Notes: generated from the letters alone by a model not told the origin. A DNA stretch of 64,000 bases from Fimbriimonas ginsengisoli Gsoil 348 (GCA_945881865.1 CAMCVK010000005.1:1-64000); one strand, 5' to 3'. Numbered from the stretch's first letter, positions 7,586-16,658 are shown. Program-made: numbers and translations.

Positions 7586-8398
7586 CTACTGCCTCAGGTG
7601 ACCACTCAGGGACAATATTGTTTTTTGAGAAGTGTTCTTGACAACGATCGAGGCATGCTGGGTTGCAGCATCGAACTCGCTGTAGGAGTATAGTTTTTCA
7701 ACAACACCGTCAACCGTTTTGTTGGCCGTTTTGTCAGTCACGGACAGAGAGAAGCTCTTTGTTCCCGCATCTGCCACCGCAAGGATCAACCACTTGGGAT
7801 AGTTGATCTTTGAGTTTCTCGAGTAGCTGCCTCCAGCTCCGAGTAGATTCCCAACCACCATCAGATCGCCTGTTGGAATTCCCCACGCATATTTATAGGC
7901 ATCCTCAATGGAGGCAGCATAGCTTGCCGCTGCAGTGTTGATGGACGAAAAGGGATGATCGGATCCACCCTCATTTCTGACGATCCCGAGAGCAACGAAA
8001 GTTTGACCGCCGTTGTTTTTCGCCGAAATTGTATAGGTGCCGCCCTGAGACGTCGAAAAATCTGCCCCGCTGGCGTCAGCCCCGGTCACGACGTCCTTAC
8101 CGTTCGCATCCTTCACTGAGACTTCGATGTTTGATTCTTTGCCAGATACCCCTACAATGACGCCGTAGTCCGAAGGGTCATTCACCTTAATGGAGTAGTA
8201 AATGGAGCCTCCCTGCCTCAGTTCCCCTCCGAACAGGCATATTCCTGGATGAAAGCCCACGGTGGAAAGCTCTTTTTTGAGTTTTGATGCACCACTAGCA
8301 ACTTTGCTAAATGCGTCTTTGATTTGCTTCGGAACTGTTGGATCTTGGCCTTGAACCGGAGCAACCATCAGGAAGGCTAGAGTGACTTGAATTATCAT
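7586..8398 (-). CDS. Secreted beta-rich protein of unknown function
   Basis: 270 residues with a short signal peptide (IIQVTLAFLMVAPVQG, cleavage before QDP). After a helical stretch (about residues 25-45) comes GGELRQGGSIYYSIKVND and a beta-sandwich-like region resembling pre-peptidase C-terminal or P-domain folds (VSVKDANGKDV, then GGTYTISAKN), followed by a second part with an ASYAASIEDAYKYAWG helix. No catalytic motif is visible. It is a single gene flanked by repeat-containing DNA on the left. Confident as a gene, function unknown. Confidence 0.75.
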   Translation of the reverse strand: MIIQVTLAFLMVAPVQGQDPTVPKQIKDAFSKVASGASKLKKELSTVGFHPGICLFGGELRQGGSIYYSIKVNDPSDYGVIVGVSGKESNIEVSVKDANGKDVVTGADASGADFSTSQGGTYTISAKNNGGQTFVALGIVRNEGGSDHPFSSINTAAASYAASIEDAYKYAWGIPTGDLMVVGNLLGAGGSYSRNSKINYPKWLILAVADAGTKSFSLSVTDKTANKTVDGVVEKLYSYSEFDAATQHASIVVKNTSQKTILSLSGHLRQ

Positions 8399-8562
8399 AG
8401 TGGCACCCTACCATCCCAACAAGACTCACGTCAATGTGTAGAGTTAGGAACGATCACTTCCAAGCGGTCTTCTTACGTGTCATCCGTCACATACGAGATT
8501 CGAACCTTCTCTAGGAGCACGTTGCGACGGCCGCTCCAAATATCCAATCCGGATTCACGGCA

Positions 8563-9138
8563 CTAGGCGGGGCCGATGGTCTTTCTGACCACCCATTGGC
8601 TTTTGCCGATCTGTCGGACCTGCTCGAAGCCTTCGGCCAAGAACATTCGCACGGTTCCGCCATGAAGAAAGGAGCTCGAGGTCTTCACTGCCTCAACGTC
8701 GTAGGGGTATGCCTCGACCGTTCCGCCACCCAGCCGCGCGATTTCTTCGAGGGCTCCTCGGAGCGCGATCTTGGCTATGCCTCGTTTTCGATACCCTTTA
8801 CCAACAAAGAAACACGGCAGGCGCCAATCGGGGAGCTCATCCAATCCGGCCTCGTAGTTCTTCCGATTCTTAACATTGGGGAGCTCGACGGTCCGTCCAA
8901 ATTGACACCAGCCAAGAGCCTCTTCCCCATCGAACACGAGTGCTGCCTGGGCGCGCCCCTCCCGAACCAGCCTCTCTTTGGTGTCGCGATACGGCTTGCA
9001 TTGCCCCTTCGGTCCCGCCGGATCGAGGTGGAACGCGATGCACCAACAACCGCCAAAGATCCCGCCGTTGGCTTCGACGAGCTTGGCGAACGCCGGCCAC
9101 GTGCTCTCGTCGAGCATCCTTGTCGTGTACGCTCCCAT
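8563..9138 (-). CDS. GNAT family N-acetyltransferase
   Basis: 191 residues with the GNAT fold. The acetyl-CoA binding motif A is visible as CFFVGKGYRKRGIAKIALRG (residues about 109-128, containing the RKRGIA version of Q/RxxGxG/A). The N-terminal third has a Cys-rich stretch (GGCWCIAFH). The acceptor is unknown. A piece of this gene is duplicated at 4315-4386, and a copy of the long dispersed repeat starts about 60 bp upstream of its start codon (9200-9449), so this locus took part in repeat-associated rearrangement. Confidence 0.85.
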   Translation of the reverse strand: MGAYTTRMLDESTWPAFAKLVEANGGIFGGCWCIAFHLDPAGPKGQCKPYRDTKERLVREGRAQAALVFDGEEALGWCQFGRTVELPNVKNRKNYEAGLDELPDWRLPCFFVGKGYRKRGIAKIALRGALEEIARLGGGTVEAYPYDVEAVKTSSSFLHGGTVRMFLAEGFEQVRQIGKSQWVVRKTIGPA

Positions 9139-9199
9139 TGATTCATTTTAACGGGCGCGCCCTTTAAGCAGTCCTAAGCTACGACAAAATTCTAGCTTC

Positions 9200-9449
9200 G
9201 CAAATCGTCTGGGATGGAGACCGACCAATTCCTGATTCAGAATCGCTGGGCAAGATTTAGCCATGTTGGGCCTGGTGAGAATCTTGAGGCCGGAGGCCGA
9301 AACCCCGCCGAGCGAAACGAGGGCCACCAATGGAGTCAGAGATCCCGCCGCAGGGGAATAAGCGTAGCGAATCGGGATGAGTCGGGGCCGCTGGGTTCGC
9401 TAACGAAGCGCCGCGAGTGAAACGAAGCGATATCACATGCGGAGTCTCA
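9200..9449 (+). repeat. Long form of the dispersed repeat, second copy
   Basis: 9200-9310 is identical to 7220-7330 except for one base. It is followed by a variable stretch (9311-9385, with an extra GATCCCGCCGCAGGGGAATA-type block) and the core repeat at 9393-9449, whose 3' end has diverged (ATCACATGCGGAGTCTCAC). It fills most of the 9139-9505 gap. Confidence 0.85.
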
Positions 9450-9505
9450 CGAACATTCATCGTCCAATTCTTTGCTTCCCGCCCGACTCTGGGGCGATGA
9501 ACTCG

Positions 9506-10381
9506 CTAGTCGGCCATTAAAGAAGCGCGGTCGCACACCTTGGCAGACTGCGTTGCGGTCCAGTCTCGAAACGCTTGAATGCCAAGCCCCCGGATCAGAA
9601 AAGACTCCGCCTGGATCACGTTGTACAGATCACACGCAAGAGACATCTCGTCCGCCATGCCCCAAAGGCGCCGCAACTCGTCGCCGTAAAACGACGCACC
9701 CTCGCCGACATCCAGGCGAGCCGTAACCTCGGCAAGGCTCAGCCAATAGAGCGGATCACCGAAGCAGAATTGGTCGAGATCGACGATTCCCTGGAAGACC
9801 CCATCAAGCACGATCACGTTCTTCACGGTCAAGTCATCGAGGAAGCAGACGGGGCGAACGGAGCCAAAGTAGGGCTTCAAGAGTGCGACGACCCGTCGAA
9901 CTTCTGCCGAACATTCCAACGATTCGCGCTCAATGACGCCGGTCCAACTTGGAAACGGGCCCGGTACGTTAAGAGGTGTCCAGCCAAAGCCAGACCCTTG
10001 CGGCAATTGGTTGACTTTCCTTTCGATCGCGACGACTTGCTCCGCGAGTTTGGTCATTTCGAGTCGTGACATGTCACCCAAAACGTAGCCAATATCCTTT
10101 CCGGGAATCTTCCGCAGGACGAGGTAACTGAACCCTTCGAGCGTTCCCTTTTTCAAGACCTGCGGGACGGCGATTCCGAGGCCGGATAGCACCTGAATGT
10201 GATGTTCGGTATGGTCAAACGCCCCTTTTGAGTCGTGAGTCTTGAAAATGAATTCTCCAGGCGGCGAACGCACCTCGAAAGTGATTCCGGCGTGACCATA
10301 GGGCTGGAAAATTACTTCGTCAATATCGCCCAGGAGAGCCGCGGCAAGACGGATCACCTCCTGTCTTCGCTGCTCGACCAC
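9506..10381 (-). CDS. APH-like phosphotransferase with a replaced catalytic-loop His
   Basis: 291 residues of the aminoglycoside phosphotransferase/choline kinase fold. The N-lobe has FEVRSPPGEFIFKTH (nucleotide-binding Lys) and the hinge FSYLVLRKIPGKDI. The catalytic loop reads CFLDDLTVKNVIV instead of the usual HGDxxxxN: Asp and Asn are kept but His is Leu. The metal-binding segment GIVDLDQFCFGDPLYWL is normal. The substrate could be an aminoglycoside-like compound or a small metabolite; resistance should not be assumed. Single gene. Confidence 0.75.
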   Translation of the reverse strand: MVEQRRQEVIRLAAALLGDIDEVIFQPYGHAGITFEVRSPPGEFIFKTHDSKGAFDHTEHHIQVLSGLGIAVPQVLKKGTLEGFSYLVLRKIPGKDIGYVLGDMSRLEMTKLAEQVVAIERKVNQLPQGSGFGWTPLNVPGPFPSWTGVIERESLECSAEVRRVVALLKPYFGSVRPVCFLDDLTVKNVIVLDGVFQGIVDLDQFCFGDPLYWLSLAEVTARLDVGEGASFYGDELRRLWGMADEMSLACDLYNVIQAESFLIRGLGIQAFRDWTATQSAKVCDRASLMAD

Positions 10382-10571
10382 GAGTTGAGGCTACCTTTAG
10401 AGCAGGAATGCCAAGTACGACTATCCAAGGAGCCAAATGGGACGCCCTTTTTTCCTCATCTGGAACTCGACTTTATACGCAAATACTGCTTATGCTTTAT
10501 CAGTAAATTTCATATACTTACGTTTCAAAGCGCTTCTCAATTTGTTGGCGGGGCAATCCCCAGAACTCGAA

Positions 10572-10597
10572 CGGCTGCCGTTTCCGTTTGGCAGCCG
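10572..10597. terminator. Hairpin downstream of the subtilase operon
   Basis: CGGCTGCC (10572-10579) and GGCAGCCG (10590-10597) form an 8-bp GC-rich stem, 17 bp past the stop codon of the minus-strand subtilase gene. There is no run of T after it on the minus strand, so it is a weak or factor-dependent terminator at best. The rest of 10382-10613 is rather AT-rich and holds no gene I can support. Confidence 0.4.
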
Positions 10598-10613
10598 AAT
10601 CCGAGCCTCCGAG

Positions 10614-11930
10614 TCAAAGTCCGTTGAGAGACTCGACTACGTTCAGGCGGCCGAAGCCGAGGCTCTGGTCCCAGAGCGGTGTGCTTCGGCCGAGCAGGCT
10701 TTGCAGGTCGCTATAGGTCGCGCTTGGTTTCGACAGCAGCATTTTCGAGGCAACGCCAGCGACTAGGGGGGCCGAGAACGAGGTTCCCCATCCGCCGGCC
10801 CAGCGGCCACCCGGGAACGGCAACATCAGGGCTTCACCAGGGGCGGCCACCAAGGTGAAGTCGGAGCCAGCGTTGCTAAACGCGCTACGGCGGGACAGTA
10901 GAGAAATTGATGCCACACCGGTTACTTTTGGCACCGCTGCCGGGTAACTCGGGAGGTTTATGAGGCCATCGTTCCCGGTGGACGCAACCAGGATCACACC
11001 TTGATCTGAAACTTCCTCGGCAGTTCGGGCGAGTTCTGGCGAAAAGGTGTAGGTGTTCAGGCTGAGGTTCACCACTTTGGCGCCCCGAATCTGGGCCGCA
11101 TGGATGCCGCGAATGACATCGAAAAGGCGGCCGGTTCCGTTTTGGTGAAACGCACGGATCGGAAGGATGCGAGCATTCGGAGCGACCAGCCGCACGGCAC
11201 CGGCAACCATCGTGCCATGTCCCAAACCGATGGGGATGCGGGCGTAGACGGGGTTGGCCGCCGATCCGACCGGCAGTAGTGGTGCCGTTCCGTTTGAAAG
11301 GTGGGTAATTTGCGTGCGCAATAGAGGTGTCGTGGTGGGGTTAATGAAAGCAAGCACGTCGGCGGGCAGTCCGGTTAACTCGCTCCCAGTTCCGCCTGGC
11401 GTAAGGTAGTCGATGCCCGTCAGCAGTCGCCCGGCAAAGAATGGGTGCGACCGGTCCACCCCGGTGTCGATGACGGCGACCGTTCCGCCGCCTAGGCCCT
11501 GCATGTTCCATGAGAGATTTGCACTCACAAAGCCAAGCGGCGCTTGAGTGATAGCGCCCTGGGGGGCGGTAACGCCAAAAAAGTTGATCGGCAAGTTGCG
11601 ACTGAACGCCGTTTGCAGATCGCTCATGGCAGAAGTCTGCCGAGTCCTAAGGGACAATATCGGCAATCGCAGCGTCTGATCGAGTTCGATGGAAACGTCG
11701 TCATCCGTATCGGAGGAGATGCGTTGCACCAAAATGTCCGGCCGCCGATTCTGCAAGTCAATCACGGCGTGAATCGGGCGTGTCGGAACGCTGGCTTGAA
11801 GCTGCAGTCCATAGCGGGCAAGAAACGTTGGCAGCGGCTCGCTCTCGGTGTATCTAAGGATATAACGCGGATTCGCCTCGGCGATTCCGACCAGCAACAC
11901 GCCCAAACAAAGGAAAGGAATTCGGTTCAT
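10614..11930 (-). CDS. Secreted subtilisin-like (S8) serine peptidase
   Basis: 438 residues with a signal peptide (FLCLGVLLVGIAEA). A propeptide-like region of about 120 residues is followed by the S8 catalytic domain: AVIDTGVD (Asp155), GHGTMVAG (His238), the oxyanion Asn in ASTGND (Asn320) and GTSFSAPLVAG (Ser384). All triad residues are present, so it should be active outside the cytoplasm. Its ATG overlaps the stop codon of the preceding gene (ATGA at 11927-11930), so it is the last gene of the operon starting with the ECF sigma factor at 15638. It is probably the effector or substrate-processing arm of that system. Confidence 0.92.
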   Translation of the reverse strand: MNRIPFLCLGVLLVGIAEANPRYILRYTESEPLPTFLARYGLQLQASVPTRPIHAVIDLQNRRPDILVQRISSDTDDDVSIELDQTLRLPILSLRTRQTSAMSDLQTAFSRNLPINFFGVTAPQGAITQAPLGFVSANLSWNMQGLGGGTVAVIDTGVDRSHPFFAGRLLTGIDYLTPGGTGSELTGLPADVLAFINPTTTPLLRTQITHLSNGTAPLLPVGSAANPVYARIPIGLGHGTMVAGAVRLVAPNARILPIRAFHQNGTGRLFDVIRGIHAAQIRGAKVVNLSLNTYTFSPELARTAEEVSDQGVILVASTGNDGLINLPSYPAAVPKVTGVASISLLSRRSAFSNAGSDFTLVAAPGEALMLPFPGGRWAGGWGTSFSAPLVAGVASKMLLSKPSATYSDLQSLLGRSTPLWDQSLGFGRLNVVESLNGL

Positions 11931-12454
11931 TGTAGGTTCACCTGGTAGATACCGCGCAAACCGGCGGCCTCAAAAGTCAATTGGGGTTCGTCGCGGGCGA
12001 TCTCTAACATGAATTCGCCGATTTCATCACAAAAAGCTTCCGAAGCACCTGCCTTTACCGAAATGCTTCCAGATGCCGGGCCGGTAAAGAGACCGACGAC
12101 AGAAAGCCGCGTGGTGTTCGGGATGGGCTCGAGGCGCAATTCCACCTCGGCGTCGTCGAACTCGAAGCGCAAGTCTCGGGCCGCCGAGCCGCCATGCCGA
12201 AACCCCGGCATACCTCCTTGGCCAGAAAAGACCAACCGACCGATCCAGCGTGGGTAGGTCGTAGGTAGCACGGGCAACAACGCTTTCGCGCGGTTTACGA
12301 AGAACTCCGGTGCGGGGTCTGCCGCGGCCGCCAGCACCTGGCGAAGGAGGAAAATTCGCTCGCTGGCCTCAGGGTCTTGCTCCACGGCGAGGCGGTCCTC
12401 GCCGGATGCAATCCCGCGCACGTAATCTGAAATCTGTCCCCAGGTAGCTTTCAT
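11927..12454 (-). CDS. Small beta-sandwich protein of the sigma/CHAT operon
   Basis: 175 residues from the ATG at 12454; the frame is open further upstream, but that part overlaps the CHAT gene. The N-terminal 50 residues are helical, with a repeated acidic pattern (IASGEDRLAVEQDPEASERI) like proteins that bind a sigma factor. Then come RLVFSGQGGMPGFRHGG, LRFEFDDAEVELRLEP, and a C-terminal beta domain of the carboxypeptidase-regulatory type. Similar proteins sit next to ECF sigma and CHAT genes in other phyla. Anti-sigma or sensor function is my inference. It starts 38 bp after the CHAT gene and overlaps the subtilase start by 4 bp. Confidence 0.7.
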   Translation of the reverse strand: MKATWGQISDYVRGIASGEDRLAVEQDPEASERIFLLRQVLAAAADPAPEFFVNRAKALLPVLPTTYPRWIGRLVFSGQGGMPGFRHGGSAARDLRFEFDDAEVELRLEPIPNTTRLSVVGLFTGPASGSISVKAGASEAFCDEIGEFMLEIARDEPQLTFEAAGLRGIYQVNLQ

Positions 12455-12492
12455 TATCGTTGATATCTTAAGGGCAGGAACCCAATCGGAGT

Positions 12493-15033
12493 CTAACCAG
12501 AATTTTCGGACGGAGCACTTTCCGGAGGAGCCCCAAACATAGCGAAGGCCGCCCAGTCGGCTGGGTGCGGGTGTCTTTGGGCGATATTGGCTGAAGCACT
12601 TTGATAAGCGAACATCAAGCCTTGATCGATTTTCGAGTAGAAGACGTCCATCCACTCCAGGGTGACAGCATCGGAAACTGCCCACAGGGAGGCGATCACG
12701 GTCTGAGAGCCCGCTCCAAGGAACGCTTCGATAAATCCTTCAGCGTCTCGAAGTTCACCGGGTACCGAGACTCCAGTCGAACAACCGCTCAGGACGGTGA
12801 GCTCGGCCGAGAGCCGTAACCGAACCACATCGAAGACGCTTAAGTCTCGGTCACCCAGCTTCATAGCGCTAAAAAGTGGTCGATCCTCTCGAACAATTCC
12901 ATGGGCCGCAATGTGCAGAACACGGGCGGCGGGGGCTGCCGCTTCAAACGCGGCTGGCCATGTTATTTGCACACCAAGGCGATCTGAAACCATGTGCACT
13001 TCTTTGTCGATGTGTGGAGCAAGGGCGTCGCCCACGCCCATCACGAGGGCTCCGGTGGCTAACGGTCGCCGTCTGCGCAGGGCCAGCCAGCTTGCCGCGC
13101 TGGGCGCATACAACACCTGCTGTCCCGGCACAAGAGCATGAAACGGAATAGCCGACAACGGATCATCCCTTGCAATGACGAGGTTGCCCGTGCCGCCCAA
13201 AACGGGAGCGAAACACCGCGCAACTTGGGAAAGAACCGCCCAAATTCGATCCGTTCCGCGCGTGCGATCTCGTGCCAGGTGGAAACGGAAGAACCTCGCC
13301 ATCCGCGCGAACTCCTCAACCTGTCCAAGGAGCACTTCTTGCACGTCGCTACCTCGAATGACGAAGGCGTAAAGGCACCCCTGATCCGAGAACAGCTCGA
13401 GGATTTGCGTTCCATCGGGCACGGGTCCAAGCTCGGTTGGGCTTGGAATGGAGCCGGTGGCCAGGCTTTGCGCCTCGTGAAGCGCGGTTGTCAAAGCCTC
13501 CTCCGATTCGCCAGAGTAGAGCCGACTTCTTAGCAGGCTCAAGTCGGATCCGAAGGGCAGCGATTCTGGCGAGAGTGCGATCTCGGAAAGGGTCTGGTTT
13601 TTGATTCGCGCCACCACTTCGTGCCTTTCCTTAGCATCCCCCAGGGCGCGGAAGCACTCACGCAGTATCTTGGTTTGCGCGACGGCGGCGGCCTGACGAA
13701 GTCGAGCACCGCCGATTCGGTCCCGGTGTGCGTCATATTCCGAAAGTGCCGTCCTGGCCCACGCGGCCGCCAGCTCCAGATCGCCCCGCTGGCGCGCCGA
13801 CTTCGCATTCAGGGTTGGCGTTGGGGCAAGCCGCGTGAAGAGAGCGGTCTCCCCTAAATCAAGTGCGAGATCGCCGAGTGCCTGGCGTATGGAAGGCAGT
13901 CGTTCGTCCGTTGGTCCCTGAGCTTCCGCCCTCAGCAGCTGCGTGAGGGCAGCTCTGGGGCGGTCCAAAGCCGTCCAGTATTCGGCATAGGCTTGGTGAA
14001 CCAGGGCGTGCCAGTTATGGTTTGGCACTTTACGGATGAGTCCTCTGGCCTCGTCTAGCGTCGCCTTCGCCTCGGCAGCGCGACCACTTCTCACCAGTGC
14101 CATGCCGGCGAGTAACCGTGCTTTGCCTTTTTCAAACCGGGTGTCGAGTTTGTCGAATATGTCAGCTGCCCGGTTGGCAGCCGCCAACGCGTCGGTCCAG
14201 AGGCCAGCATCCAGCATGAAGTCTGCCTGATCCAGGAAGGAGTGACCGATCTCGAATCCCAGTTCCTCTGGCAGCTCATGCCGCAATTGCCGGTAGGCAA
14301 CCAGGGCCTCCCGGAGAAAGCCTCTTCGTCCCAACAGATATGCCCGGTTAAGATCAATTTCAAGTACGAGCGAGCGGTCGCCGGCGTGTTCGAAGACGGC
14401 CCTTGCTTGACCATACATTGCTTCGGCTCGGTCCAGCGCAAGGAGTCCCATCAGGCAAACGCCGTAGTTACGCGCGACGATGGCAAGGTCCGCGATCGCT
14501 CCTGCTGCCGCAAGCACCGGCATGGCCGCTTCGTAATGCTCCTGCGCCTCGGCAAGGCGGTCGAGACGATAGTGCGCATTGGCCAAATTTGCCTGCACCC
14601 TTGCGGCACGAAACCCGTCTCCGATACTTTGAAAATGCGCGAGGGCCTCCCCGGCAACTTCAAAAGCACGGACGTAATTTCCCACGTACGATAGCGCCTG
14701 CAACATTGCGACGGCGGTAGCGGCCCGTTCGTCAGGATGCTCGGCGAAGGATCTTCGCGCCGCTTCGTAATGCGGAACGGCCCGCGCTGCCTTGCCGCGG
14801 AGTAGCTCCGAATGGCCCGACAATCGTGAGGCCAACCCCTCGCCCCGGACATCCTTGAGCTGGCGGGCAAGTTTCCCGGCCGCCGCGGCAAGCCGAGACG
14901 CGGCCATGACGTCGTGCCGAATGATCGCCATACCTTCTTGCACAAGCGCTTCCACCGTCTCCGGCTGGCGCAAAGCGGCGGGCGCGATCCGGGCACTGAC
15001 CATCGCCTTTTCCACATACTCCGGCAACGTCAC
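12493..15033 (-). CDS. TPR-CHAT protein (caspase-like protease with TPR array)
   Basis: 846 residues from the GTG at 15033, whose GTGA overlaps the TGA of the sigma factor gene; the longer open frame would overlap that gene by 160 bp. Residues about 30-480 are tandem tetratricopeptide helices (for example HYRLDRLAEAQEHYEAAMPV and FEKGKARLLAGMALVRSGRA). The C-terminal 300 residues are a CHAT peptidase domain with HIAAHG (His711) and LSGCSTGV (Cys751). CHAT proteins are clan CD cysteine peptidases, some triggered by signals read by their TPR region; here likely substrates are the neighbouring sigma factor, the beta-sandwich protein or other targets. No membrane segment. Confidence 0.92.
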   Translation of the reverse strand: MTLPEYVEKAMVSARIAPAALRQPETVEALVQEGMAIIRHDVMAASRLAAAAGKLARQLKDVRGEGLASRLSGHSELLRGKAARAVPHYEAARRSFAEHPDERAATAVAMLQALSYVGNYVRAFEVAGEALAHFQSIGDGFRAARVQANLANAHYRLDRLAEAQEHYEAAMPVLAAAGAIADLAIVARNYGVCLMGLLALDRAEAMYGQARAVFEHAGDRSLVLEIDLNRAYLLGRRGFLREALVAYRQLRHELPEELGFEIGHSFLDQADFMLDAGLWTDALAAANRAADIFDKLDTRFEKGKARLLAGMALVRSGRAAEAKATLDEARGLIRKVPNHNWHALVHQAYAEYWTALDRPRAALTQLLRAEAQGPTDERLPSIRQALGDLALDLGETALFTRLAPTPTLNAKSARQRGDLELAAAWARTALSEYDAHRDRIGGARLRQAAAVAQTKILRECFRALGDAKERHEVVARIKNQTLSEIALSPESLPFGSDLSLLRSRLYSGESEEALTTALHEAQSLATGSIPSPTELGPVPDGTQILELFSDQGCLYAFVIRGSDVQEVLLGQVEEFARMARFFRFHLARDRTRGTDRIWAVLSQVARCFAPVLGGTGNLVIARDDPLSAIPFHALVPGQQVLYAPSAASWLALRRRRPLATGALVMGVGDALAPHIDKEVHMVSDRLGVQITWPAAFEAAAPAARVLHIAAHGIVREDRPLFSAMKLGDRDLSVFDVVRLRLSAELTVLSGCSTGVSVPGELRDAEGFIEAFLGAGSQTVIASLWAVSDAVTLEWMDVFYSKIDQGLMFAYQSASANIAQRHPHPADWAAFAMFGAPPESAPSENSG

Positions 15034-15638
15034 GTCACGCCTCTGCTTCGCAAAATCCGCTCCAGATCGTCCAGACAGCGTTGGCGCGTCATGCTGATGG
15101 ATTGAATTTTGATTCCTAGCTGTTTGGCAACTTCGGCATATGGGGTTGGCGGGTCGGCGAAAAATAGCCGTTTCACAAGCTCCTGACACCGATCGGTTAG
15201 AGAATGGACCGCGTCCCTCACGGTCTGTCGCATTTCCATCTGCTCCAGGTCACCGGCCAGATCACCGTCGAATAGAAATGGTTCTACAATTTCTAAAGAC
15301 ATGGGAGCCTTCGCAGCGCCGTCCCGCAACTTAACGGCCTGCCGCAGCGTCGTTTGGCGGAGCCACGGTCGGAGGTGGTCCTCGGCCGCTAACTTCGGAA
15401 GTGCTTTAAAAAGTTCCACAAAAACGTACTGGAACCCATCGGGCTGGTCGGCCTCTGGCACGCGTGCAGATCGCAACAGCCCGTAGACGTAAGCCGAATA
15501 CCGATCGATGACGGCGGCCCATGCGGTCGGGTCACCCGCTTTTGCGCCTCGGATCAACGCCGCATCCGTAGCCTCTGGACTCTGCCTACGACGGTTCGCC
15601 ATCGCTTGAATCATACGCTGGTATGCGGAATTCGTCAC
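15030..15638 (-). CDS. ECF-type RNA polymerase sigma factor
   Basis: 202 residues. Region 2 spans GDPTAWAAVIDRYSAYVYGL to ALPKLAAEDHLRPWLRQ (about residues 35-105). Region 4 starts at LTDRCQELVKRLFF and contains the helix-turn-helix YAEVAKQLGIKIQSISMTRQ (about residues 165-185). No extra anti-sigma domain is fused. Alternative starts are Met9 and Met13. It opens the operon sigma, CHAT, beta-sandwich, subtilase, with translational coupling to the CHAT gene. Divergent from the secreted protein gene at 15719, so both promoters must lie in 15639-15718. Confidence 0.92.
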   Translation of the reverse strand: MTNSAYQRMIQAMANRRRQSPEATDAALIRGAKAGDPTAWAAVIDRYSAYVYGLLRSARVPEADQPDGFQYVFVELFKALPKLAAEDHLRPWLRQTTLRQAVKLRDGAAKAPMSLEIVEPFLFDGDLAGDLEQMEMRQTVRDAVHSLTDRCQELVKRLFFADPPTPYAEVAKQLGIKIQSISMTRQRCLDDLERILRSRGVT

Positions 15639-15718
15639 GTGCGAAAAATCATGTTAGCACCGCCGCTTTGGGCTTCCCTTGAGAAGAGTGGTCGGAAAAT
15701 CGGCCCAGAGCAACGAAC

Positions 15719-16633
15719 ATGAAGAACCTCCTCACCCTCGCCCTCTGCCTTTCGGCCGGCATCGCTGCCGCCAACAACGTGACCGCTGAAATCTCCAGCA
15801 ACGACCTTAACCTCCGGGGCGATGCCTTCGGAAACCAGATCCGAGTCGACCGAACCGCCATCGGCGTTCGGATCATCGGCTTGTCGGGAACCCTCGTCAA
15901 CGGCCTGCCCAGCGTTCAGTTCGCCGTTACCGGCCCGCTGGTGAATGTATCGGCAAACATGGATGCCGGTAACGACGCCGTGACGTTCCGGAATGTCGGG
16001 AACCTCGGCGATGTGATCATCGAAGCCGGTCAGGGCAACGATCGTCTCACGGTTCTCGGTTCCTCCTCGACGGCCAACTTCAACCTGAAGGGCGAAGAAG
16101 GCAACGACGCGATCACCGTGACCAGCTCTTTTGCTGCCGGTGACATGCTGTTGGACGGCGGCTCCGGGGCGAACACGCTTCGGGCGACATCCGCGACTGC
16201 CGGAAACAGCCTCAGCGCTTTTGGCGGAGAATTGGCAGACCGTTTTGAACTTGCAGGCCTGACGGTGGGCGGCAGCCTCGAAGTATTCGGGGATAAAGGG
16301 AATGATCTTGTGACGGTGTCGGGTGCCGTTGTGGGAGAAAATGCCCTGCTGAGCACGGACGAAGGCGTGGATCGGCTAACCCTGACGAGCATGGAAATCG
16401 GCAAGGACATGATCGTTGAAACCGGCGCCATGAACGACGTTGCAGCCCTGAGCCAGATCACCATCTTTGGAAGCATCGGCGTGAACCTGGATTCCGGCGA
16501 CGACACCTTCAGCGCGACCAACGTGGCCGCTCAGCAAGACGCGGTCGCCATCGGCGGCGCGGGTCGAGACCGCTTCACGAACTTCGGATTCTCGGGAATC
16601 ACGAAGCGAGAAGTTCTCGAATTCGAACTCTGA
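15719..16633 (+). CDS. Secreted repetitive beta-helix-like protein with GNDxx repeats
   Basis: 304 residues with a signal peptide (LLTLALCLSAGIAAA). The mature part consists of about nine imperfect units of 20-25 residues, each with a small-residue/Asp turn such as MDAGNDAVTF, AGQGNDRLTV, GEEGNDAITV, GDKGNDLVTV and LDSGDDTFSA. The turns resemble calcium-binding RTX nonapeptides (GGxGxDxxx) but are spaced like a single-stranded beta-helix. No catalytic residues. It starts 81 bp from the divergently transcribed sigma factor gene and could be a target of that sigma factor. Confidence 0.8.
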   Translation: MKNLLTLALCLSAGIAAANNVTAEISSNDLNLRGDAFGNQIRVDRTAIGVRIIGLSGTLVNGLPSVQFAVTGPLVNVSANMDAGNDAVTFRNVGNLGDVIIEAGQGNDRLTVLGSSSTANFNLKGEEGNDAITVTSSFAAGDMLLDGGSGANTLRATSATAGNSLSAFGGELADRFELAGLTVGGSLEVFGDKGNDLVTVSGAVVGENALLSTDEGVDRLTLTSMEIGKDMIVETGAMNDVAALSQITIFGSIGVNLDSGDDTFSATNVAAQQDAVAIGGAGRDRFTNFGFSGITKREVLEFEL

Positions 16634-16658
16634 CCCTAGGGAAATCGTACGAGCTGGC

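Noticed and set aside
13138-15105. Several plus-strand frames opposite the TPR-CHAT gene
   Set aside because: Shadows of the GC-rich TPR coding sequence; no domains and no promoters or ribosome sites.
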